Part shown: in pieces, positions 1 to 9,400 of the stretch
Numbering within the stretch: position 1 is the first letter of the stretch
Layout of the letters: each line of letters starts with the position of its first letter
Source: Legionellaceae bacterium UBA6148
GTDB taxonomy: Bacteria; Pseudomonadota; Gammaproteobacteria; Legionellales; Legionellaceae
DNA length: 18,393 nucleotides
Assembly: GCA_002423125.1 (NCBI GenBank)
Contig: DIUW01000028.1
Coordinates: forward strand, 1 to 18,393
Reading direction: 5' to 3'
Made by a program: the position numbers and the translations under genes
Notes under the pieces: model-generated
The model's input: the letters and a program-made list of their open reading frames with translations, nothing else
The model's database searches: none
What the model was told of the DNA's origin: nothing

Positions 1-7
1 TGTTAAA

Positions 8-127
8 TTAGGTGCGAAACATCGGCTCATCGTTATAAAATGTCCGCAACTGACCAGCGTAAACACCTGATTTTTGCATGGGATCAGTGGCAAGAAATTG
101 TTTCACAGGCGAAGTGTTCCTAAAATT
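8..127 (-). pseudogene. C-terminal fragment of a possible YciI-like protein
   Basis: An open - strand stretch of 39 codons ends in TAA at 8-10 and has no start codon at its upstream side, where a TGA lies at 128-130. The peptide contains FLATDPMQKSGVYAG followed by LRTFYNDEPMF. This resembles the C-terminal end of small YciI-family (dimeric ferredoxin-like) proteins, which carry a DADPYxxAGVYE-like segment followed by a basic/aromatic tail. The similarity is short, so the family call is tentative. The fragment stops where IS66-related sequence begins, which suggests that the gene was broken by mobile DNA. It could also be chance open sequence. Confidence 0.3.
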
Positions 128-134
128 TCAAGTG

Positions 135-295
135 TGGCTATTTTTAACCCAGGCCTGTCTTCTTCTCAAACAACTTGACGGTGCCGGAATCCTTTCGATT
201 ATCTACAATACCTATTTGAAAATATCCGCTCTTGCAAAACTGACGATGATTACTCCAAGTTATTGCCTTTCAACATCATCTCAAAAACTAATTAA
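135..295 (+). pseudogene. tnpC: IS66-family transposase (TnpC) C-terminal remnant
   Basis: From 188 to the TAA at 293-295 the + strand encodes NPFDYLQYLFENIRSCK followed by TDDDYSKLLPFNIISKTN. This matches the typical end of the large DDE transposase of IS66 elements (NPYxYLxYVFExLP...DYExLLPWN). Upstream, in a frame shifted by one base, a weaker stretch with WLF and LLLKQLDGA could be the preceding part of the same protein, implying a frameshift near 185-187 and a small deletion. The IS66-type terminal repeat follows 13 bp after the stop, in the order expected for the right end of the element. It is a relic, and no catalytic residues remain. Confidence 0.72.
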
Positions 296-308
296 ATCAC
301 GCAACCCG

Positions 309-327
309 TAGTTCTCCGAACGGATAC
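309..327 (+). repeat. IS66-type right terminal inverted repeat (relic)
   Basis: The 19 bases at 309-327 end in ...GATAC. Read on the other strand they match the sequence at 15493-15511 at 16 of 19 positions, sharing the core CGTTCGGAGAA. IS66-family ends begin with GTAA on the outside; this copy has GTAT. Its place directly after the transposase C-terminal remnant fits the right end of a + oriented IS66. Everything to its left then belongs to the element or older DNA, and the operon lies outside it. Confidence 0.65.
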
Positions 328-334
328 GAAAAAC

Positions 335-363
335 TTCTCGAATATTCAATTTATTGATACAAT
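335..363 (+). promoter_or_regulatory. Candidate sigma-70 promoter for the biosynthetic operon
   Basis: TACAAT at 358-363 matches the -10 consensus at 5 of 6 positions and is preceded by TG one base upstream (extended -10, TGATACAAT). A weak -35-like TTCTCG lies at 335-340 with 17-bp spacing. Transcription would start near 370, leaving a leader of about 57 nt before the ATG at 427. This is the best match I see in the gap before the operon. It lies only a few bases inside the IS66 terminal repeat, so the insertion may have shaped it. No operator or riboswitch is evident. Confidence 0.4.
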
Positions 364-426
364 GAGCAAAAAAAATTCCTTGCTGTATGCAAATAATAAA
401 CTCATTAACTAATAAATGGAAAAACA

Positions 427-3400
427 ATGACTGTATATATCTTCCCGGGCCAAGGTATTCAAAAAAAGGGAATGGGCAAGTCATTATTCAATAACAACAA
501 GGAATTGTTAGACGCCATTGATCCTATTCTCGGTTATTCAATAAAACAGTTATGTTTAGAAGATCCAAAACAGTTATTAAATCAAACTCAATTTGCACAG
601 CCTGCTATCTATGTTGTTAACGCCCTCCATTATTTAAAAAAGCTAAAAGAGCACCCTATAAAGCCTGATTATGTTGCCGGGCATAGCCTGGGCGAATATA
701 ACGCGCTTCTTACGGGAGAGGCCTTTGATTTTCTTACTGGGTTAAAATTAGTACAACAAAGAGCTCTATTAATGGGCAAAGCTACTGATGGATTAATGAT
801 AGCTGTTCTTGGTTTGTCTTATGACCAATTAAACAATATATTGGATGAGCAACAATGCTTTGACGTCTGCATAGCCAATTACAACAGTCCATCTCAATTT
901 GTTTTATCCGGCAAACACTCCGCTATTGAACGCATGCGGGAACTCCTGGAAACGATAGGTCAAACTGTTTGCATTCCGATCAAAACAAGTGGTCCGTTTC
1001 ATTCCCCATTTATGGCAGGATGTAAAAAGGAGTTTGAACAATTCCTTGAGCAATTTGAGTTTAATGAACCCTGCTTGCCTGTTATTTCTAACGTTACTGC
1101 AAAGCCTTACCGCCTGATGGAATTAAAAAAGCTTTTAACCAATCAAATCACCGAGCCAGTATTATGGACTAAAAGCATGCAATATCTTTTAGCTAAAGGA
1201 CAACAATCTTTTGAGGAAATTGGTGAAAGCACCATATTGACTAATCTGATTAGAACAATAAAAGAAGGTACAAAACGTCGCCAAGACAATAAGCATGATT
1301 CTCTACCAGCAAGTCAATACAGTAAAATTTTTTGGTTATCGGCCGAATGCTTACCAGCAGAAGAACAATGCCGTTATCATTTATATGGCCAATACCATTA
1401 TAAAGAAGCAATAGATACTACTCGTTTGGAAACTGCGTTACAGCGATTAGTAAATACTAACTATAATCTACGCTCTACATTTACGATTCGCGATAAGCAG
1501 TTAACTCAAGTAATTACTAAAGAGCAATGTATCGATTTACATTGTGAATGGGTAAATAATGAATCGCAATACCAATCAGTACGCGATGCCTACATTAATC
1601 AGCACTTTGACTTAGCCAAAGGACCATTATTTCGTTTTGTACTTATCATCAATAAAGAAAGCAAAATAAGCACGTTCATCCCTATTTTTCATCACATTAT
1701 TATTGATGGGACCCAATTTGATAACCTATTAAAACTTATTGGAGAGTACTACAATCAACCTATTAATTTGGAATTGTCTGATAGCATTAACCTTAAACTC
1801 CATGAAGAATACTTAAAAACAGAGCACGATTTGCATATAAAAGCAGATCCTGACTACTGGACTAATAAATTAAAAAACTATCCGTTACAGATTAACCTAC
1901 CTAAAAAATATGCCAGTACAGAGACCCATTTTAAAGAAAATCGCCTTTTATGCCCTCTGGAACAACGACTGTATCAGCGTTTAAAGCTTTTTAGTAAAGC
2001 CAGTGGTCATTCGGTATTTCAAATTCTTAAAACAGTTTGGGCAATACTCATCAGTGAATACAGCAATCAAAAACAATTAGTTATCTCTTTTCCAATGAAT
2101 ACCCGTGGCAAAAAGTACCAGTCACTTAAGGGGGCGTTTGTTAATACCTTATACTATTGTTTTACCCGCGAAGGTACCTTTCGCCAGTACTTAAAACAAC
2201 AAAAAGAAGAAATACGAGCGCGTGCTCATTGGTATACCAGTACCTACGATATTTTTACCTCGTTGCAGCAACAAGAGTATGATTTTTCTGTAGCGTTCTC
2301 TCAATCGGAGTTACTAATCAATGGCCCACAACTAAGTTCAATCCCGCACTATACTTTTTCCGTAGGCCTAACCGGTGCAAAACTCTATTGTCTGTATCAA
2401 GAGATGGAGGATTCTATTGCTTATGGTTTAGTGGGCTTAGCCGAATGGTTTGATGACGATTTTTTGGAGCAAATGCATCAACATTTTGATCATATATTGA
2501 CTCAAGTCTTAGAAAATCCTGATATTGATCTGAATCGTTTGTCCTGCCTTAGCAAGCAAGAATATAACAAAATCATTCATCACTGGAATGAAACCGCTCA
2601 TAAAACCTCACTCAATCTAACCCTACTCGATTTATTTGCGAAACAGGCACAAGAGTCACCGCATGCTCTTGCAGTCAGTGATGAGCATCAATCCTTAACC
2701 TACAAACAGCTCAATGAGCGAAGTACGGTATTAGCCACATATTTATCCCATAAGAGTGTTAATGAACACTCTAAAATTGCAGTCTGTATTAATCGCTCTG
2801 TAGACCTGACCGTTTGTTTGCTTGCCGTTATGAAAGCATCAGCAGCCTACGTACCTCTGGATCCAGCATACCCTGAAGAACGATTGTCTTTCATGATTCA
2901 AGACAGTGGATGTTCTATTGTTTTAAGCCACTCAACACTAAACAATAAATTAACTTTTTTAGCACAACACCCTCATATCGAACGAATAAATATTGATGCT
3001 GATTTACCTTCTTTAGAGCCAATTTTTACCCGCGCAATAAAGCCAAACCATTTGGCTTATGTGATTTATACCTCTGGAAGTACCGGCCAACCTAAAGGGG
3101 TAATGGTTACGCATCGTGGCCTGGCTAATCTCCTTATTTTTATGCGCGAGCAACTAAAAGTCAGCGCAAAGGATAAACTCTTAGCCATCACCACTTATTG
3201 TTTTGATATCGCGGCCCTGGAACTGTTTTTACCGCTTATTGCTGGCGCTCAATGCCATATATGCAGCAGCGAACAGGTGGTCAATAGTGAGCTCCTAAAA
3301 CAGCAAATCACCACTCAAAAGCCAACGCTCATGCAAGCCACACCAAGTACCTGGGCCCGACTCTTGCAATCAGGCTGGCGACAAGACCAACCAATGACGA

Positions 3401-6400
3401 TTTTATGTGGTGGAGAAGCGTTGCCTGAACGTATTAAAGAGCAATTGCTAGCAACGGAATGTTCCGTTTGGAATGTCTATGGGCCTACTGAAACAACTAT
3501 TTGGTCGACCATGCAGCCACTGAACTACCAAAATCCAGTGACCCTTGGCAAACCCATCGCTAATACCCAAATTTATGTGCTCAATAAAGCATACGCGCCC
3601 TGCCCCATAGGCGTAGCTGGAGATCTCTATATTTCGGGAGCTGGAGTTGCACGCGGCTATCATAATAACTCCCTTTTGACCAATGAACGGTTTATTCCAA
3701 ACCCCTGGGTGCCCGGTGAAGTAATGTATCAAACAGGAGATTGTGCACAATGGTTAGCCAACGGTGAGCTCGCTTATTTAGGGCGTAGCGATCAGCAGGT
3801 GAAAATTCGTGGGTTTCGTATTGAGCTAGGAGATATTGAGCAAAAATTAAATCAGAATCCTGACATAACACAAGCCATTGTGCTTGTTGAAGAACAAGAG
3901 CATAGAAAACGTTTAATTGCTTATTATCTACCCAAAAAAAACACGAATATTGATCTTCGTCAGTGGCGATCAGCCTTAAAGCAAGTCTTACCTGATTACA
4001 TGATTCCCCATGAGTTTGTAGAAGTAACACAATTCCCTTTAACTCCTAATGGAAAAATTGATAAAAAATGCCTAATAAAAAGGGAAACCAAACCTCTCGC
4101 ACAGCAAAAACCCATTGATTATGATCAATTAATATTGACTGTTTTTAAAAATATTCTCAATGTAACCCATATTGAATTAGAGGATCACTTTTTTGACATC
4201 GGTGGCGATTCATTTACTGCAGTGAGTGTTATTGAACACATTAATCGTCAATATCATTGCAGCATTCCAGTTACGGAGTTATTTCGTTATCCACGTATTA
4301 AAGATTTTAGTACTTATTTAAAAACACGAATGCCTGCAACCGAATTGCCATTTGAGAATAAATTAAAAAGCCTGCCACGTGAGCTGGCGCGTGATGAATT
4401 AAATAATAACGACATCCCCAAATATTATGAAGATAGTATTGCCATTATTGGTATTTCTTGCCAGTTTAATGGCATTGATAACCATGACCAATTCTGGGAG
4501 TTATTAAAAAACGGGGAAACTAATATTCAGTGGCTTGATGAAACTACCATCGAATCCAATGAGTTAATAACTAAGCATCTGGATAACCCTCAATACGTAG
4601 CCATATCTACCTCTCTTGCTGATAAAGATAAATTTGATCCTACCTTTTTTAATATTTCACCTCGTGATGCAGAGTTGATGGACCCGCAAGGGCGTTTGTT
4701 ATTGATGCATGCATGGAGTGCTGTAGAAGACGCTGGATATTTAGCCGATGACCTTGTCCAAACCAGTGTATTCATGTCTACCAGCTCTAATTTTTATCAA
4801 GCCCTATTGCCTCATTTTGTCGAACACATGACAAAAGAGCGCTTAATGAATAATACCGATAATTATGTGGCTTGGCTTTTGGCCCAAAGCGGCAGTATTC
4901 CAACAATGATTTCCAATAAATTAGGCTTCAAAGGCCCTAGTTTATCCGTAAATACAAACTGCTCCTCTTCGTTGGTTGGCTTACAACTGGCCTGCCAAAA
5001 TTTATTATCCGGCGACACCCGCCAGGCATTAGTTGGCGCGGCTACTCTTTTCCCAGCAAAAAGCTTAGGCTACGTTCACCAGCCTGGATTAAACTTCTCT
5101 AGTGATGGCCGCTGTAAAACATTTGATAAATCAGCAGATGGTATGGTTGGTGGCGAAGGTGTTGCTGTTATTTTAATCAAAAAAGCAATGGATGCCATTC
5201 ACGATGGCGATTCAATTTACGCCTTAATTCGTGGCGTGGCGGTTAATAATGATGGAGCAGATAAAGTAGGTTTTTATGCACCAAGCATTCAAGGCCAAAC
5301 TCAAGTAATACAAAAAGTACTAGATCAAACTCAAATTAACCCTGAATCAATTTGCTACGTAGAAGCTCATGGAACCGGAACAAAAATTGGCGATCCTATA
5401 GAGTTTAATGCGCTATCGGAAGCTTATCGCGATTACACCAGTAAACAAAATTTTTGTGGTATTGGGTCAGTTAAAACCAATATTGGCCATTTAGATACTG
5501 CTGCAGGATTCGCCGGATTAATTAAAACTGCATTGTTGCTAAAGTATCAAGCCATTCCACAATCGCTGCATTATAAAAACCCCAATTCTGATTTAAATAT
5601 TAGCAATTCGCCTTTTTATGTAGTTAGTTCCTATACGGAGCTACCCATAAGCGCAGAGCCTTATCGAGCCGCTATTAGCGCTTTTGGTATTGGTGGAACG
5701 AATGCTCATGCGATTTTGGAGCACTATCAGGAGCGACGCTTATTTACTCCAACCAACGAGCCTGTATTAATTGTCTTATCTACAAAAACTCAAGATTGCC
5801 TTAAGGTTTATGCGCAAGCGCTACTCGCTTTTCTCGAAAGACATCCGCATGAAGATCTAGGCGCCGTAGCACATACCTTGCAGGTCGGACGCAAAGCCTT
5901 GAGCTGTCGCATAGCATTTATCGCGGCAGATCATGATTCTGCTTGCCGCATGTTAAGAGATTACCTGACTTATGGCCAACTACCATCAATAGAGCAAGGC
6001 TCATCGCTTCAAGATAAAGCACGAAGATGGCTTAATGGCGAGGCAATCAATTGGCGTCAAAATGCGTCCTCTAAAGTAGAACGTCGCATCAGTTTACCTA
6101 CGTACCCATTTACCAAAAAGCGCTATTGGATCGACGTTTCCAAGCCCACGGTTCATCCAATCCAGAAATCAACTCATAGGAGTACTTCATTGATTTGCTT
6201 ATTAACCGAGTTGGACTTACAAAAAACAATTATTCAATATCTGGCAACAACATTAAAATTAACTCATGATGAAATTCAGCTGAATGAACCTTTTGCTGAT
6301 TATGGCCTAGATTCCTTAGTGGGCGTTAACTTAGTCCACCAATTAAATAATTCTTTAAAGATTACCTTACATGTAACCAGCTTATTTGATTACCCCACTG

Positions 6401-9400
6401 TCACTTTATTAACACAATATATTTTGACCGAGTTTGAAGCTGAACTTAAAACGGAGCCAACTCAGCCTCATCATAGAAATTCTGAATTGGCTAAAAACTC
6501 TCTATCTAACAATGAACCTATAGCCATTATTGGCATGAGTGCCCGTTATCCTAAAGCTGATGATGTGCATGAACTCTGGGAGCATTTAAGTCAAGGTACC
6601 GATTTAATTGAGCCTGTAACGCGTTGGAATTTAGAAGACTACGATGTGGAGTGTACAGAAGGTGGTTTTTTAAAGGATATCAGTACCTTTGATCCCTTAT
6701 TTTTTAGTATTTCAGGCCTGGAAGCCTCTTATATGGAGCCGCAACAACGCATTTTCCTTGAAGAGTCATGGAAGGCATTAGAAGATGCGGGTTATGTGGG
6801 CCAAAGTAATCCGCCCTTAAAAACAGGTGTTTATGTAGGGTGTTGCACTGGCGACTATCTTAATTTGATAGACAATAATTATCCTGCCCAAGCTTTTTGG
6901 GGCAATATGAGCTCCCTAGTACCCGCACGATTATCTTATTATCTTAATTTACAAGGACCTGCCGTTGCAGTAGATACAGCCTGCTCAAGCTCTTTGGTCG
7001 CCATTCACCAGGCTTGTCAAAGCTTACGCAATCAGGAAATTGACATGGCCGTAACCGGTGGTGTTTTTGTGCAATGTTCGCCACGATTATATGTTGCAGC
7101 ACATCGAGCAAGAATGTTATCCCCTAAAGGACGTTGCCAGACTTTTGATGATAAGGCTGATGGTTTTGTACCTTCAGAAGGTGCCGGAGTGCTCATTTTA
7201 AAGCGCCTAAGTGATGCACTAAAAGATGGCGATTCAATTCATGCAGTTATCCGCGGCAGTGGTATTAATCAAGATGGTACGACTAATGGCATTACCGCAC
7301 CTAGTGCCAACTCACAAGAACGATTAGAACGACAAGTCTATGAGAGCTTTGGTATTAATCCGAGTCACATTCAACTGGTTGAAGCTCATGGAACCGGCAC
7401 AAAATTGGGTGATCCTATTGAGTTCCAAGCATTAAGCAAGGCATTTGCCACCTATACCGATAAACGCCAGTTTTGTGCTTTAGGTTCGATTAAATCTAAT
7501 ATTGGTCATACTCAATTGGCTGCAGGAGTAGTAGGAATTATTAAAATTATCCTTGCCCTAAAGCACCAACAAATTCCCCCGTCACTGCATTATCAAACCA
7601 CAAATACCAATATTAATTTGGAACAAAGCCCGTTTTATATTAATACTAGCCTTATTTCTTGGCCAGCTAAGGCGGGGCATAAGAGAATGGCCGCTACCAG
7701 TTCTTTTGGTGCCAGCGGCACTAATGCTCACTTTGTCATTGAAGAAGCTCCTGAGCGTATTAGCCAGTTTTCTTCCCCAGAAAAAAAACACCTTATTGTT
7801 TTATCAGCACATAGTGAGCAGCAATTAAGGCAGCAAGCACAGCAATTACTAAGTTATTGCCAAAGGCATCAATCCGTTAATCTTGGAGATGTAAGTTTTA
7901 CCTTATTGATGGGACGCAAACATCTACCTTGTCGAGGCGCGTGGATTGCTCAAATCCCGACCGACTTAATTAATGCACTCTTTTCTTGGCTCAATGAAGA
8001 AAATCGTTCTCTGCCATTTGAACCATCGCTTTCAATGCTGGCTGAAGAATACCTTCGGGGCAAACAAATAGATGCAAAACATTTATTTAAAAATAGCTCT
8101 TATCAAAGAATATCGTTGCCTACTTATCCTTTTGCTAAAGAAAGTTACTGGTTACCTAATACTCCCGCCATAAAATTAGTTAAAAAAGATTTTTATTCTC
8201 CCGATAAAATTGTGCAACTGCGACCGCTATGGGAGGAGTATAAAGAGCGAAGCTACTCCAACTATCCAAAACAAGATGGAGCAACCGTTATTATTGGAGG
8301 CTCAGTAAATGAGCAGGACGCTCTAAGAAAGGAATTCCCTCATGCTCTACCTCTTGATATTGAAGGACATTCTTCTCCAGAATTTATTCAACAAAAATTG
8401 GCAGCTACTCACACAATAGTTCATCTGATTTGGATAGCACCTACGCGCCCCCATGAAGCAACATCATTTATTACCGGACAGAATAAAGGAGTACTGTTTG
8501 TTTTTCGTATTTTAAAGGCATTGTTAGCACTCAACTACAGTCAACGAGCCCTTCATTGGACTCTGATTACTCACAATACGCAAAAAATTGCTGAGGAGCA
8601 CCCCAATGCCACGGATGCGAGCATTCATGGTTTAGTAGGTACGATAGCCAAGGAATATCCTAATTGGCTCATTCGCTTAGCTGACGTGGACACGCTTACC
8701 GACAGTACTCTCACAAGTCTAATGAGTTTAGCCCCACATAAAGATGGCAATGCCTTAATTTATCGCCAAGGAACCTGGTATATTCAAAAACTCAGCATAA
8801 TCTCACCTACAACCAAGCCCTCCCGTTTTAGGAAAGGTGGCGTTTATGTGATTATTGGCGGTGCTGGCGGGATTGGTGAAGCCATCAGTGCCTATTTAAT
8901 TCGTGAATATAAAGCACAGATTATTTGGATCGGACGCCAATTGCATAATAAAGCTATTGAATTAAAAATGAATCAATGGCGAGAACTTGGGCCTAAACCA
9001 TATTACATCAGTGCTGACGCCAGCGATTTAATCGCTTTGCAACAAGCCTATGCGGAAATTAAAATTCGCTTTGGCCTAACTCAAGGCGTAATTCAGGCGG
9101 CTCTGGTTTTTGATAGATGCAGCCTTGATACAATGAAAGAAACAACCCTGACACGTGTCCTGCAAGCAAAGGTTAATGTTAGTGTGCACATGCAGCAAGT
9201 ATTTGACCATTCAGCCCTTGATTTTATGTTATTTATCTCATCAATTAACTCCTATCTAACAGCCTTAGGTCAAGGACATTACGCCGCGGCTTGTGCTTTT
9301 AAAGATGCTTTTGGTGTGCAAATCAGTCACGAGGCGGCTTATCCTGTGCGGGTGATTAACTTAGGTTATTGCTTTAACAATATGAGTGAAAACACCGAAC

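Noticed and set aside
176..187. Exact 12-bp inverted match (TGACGGTGCCGG) between 176-187 and 15376-15387, one copy on each side of the operon, resembling IS ends
   Set aside because: A 12-bp match is expected by chance several times in a window this size; it does not extend further. The left copy falls in the probable tnpC remnant and the right copy at the start of the antirestriction-like fragment.
132..230. - strand peptide with GTVKLFEKKTGLG, superficially like a cold-shock protein
   Set aside because: It runs antisense through the IS66 transposase C-terminus, which is far better supported, and stops right after the short match.
78..311. 77-codon + strand open frame over the left flank
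   Set aside because: Past 188 the convincing protein signal is in another frame (IS66 TnpC end). This frame has no recognisable family and no good ribosome site.
3448..4030. Two overlapping - strand open frames of 100 and 112 codons inside the A domain region
   Set aside because: They lie wholly antisense to strongly conserved NRPS coding sequence, with no ribosome sites or family signal.
5750..6170. Possible degenerate AT domains after KS1 and KS2
   Set aside because: The stretches are only about 130-150 residues, have no GHSxG motif and end in LPTYPF, as in the post-KS linkers of AT-less modules.
8200..8800. Possible dehydratase between KS2 and the ketoreductase
   Set aside because: No HxxxGxxxxP motif is present; the region fits the structural half of the ketoreductase.
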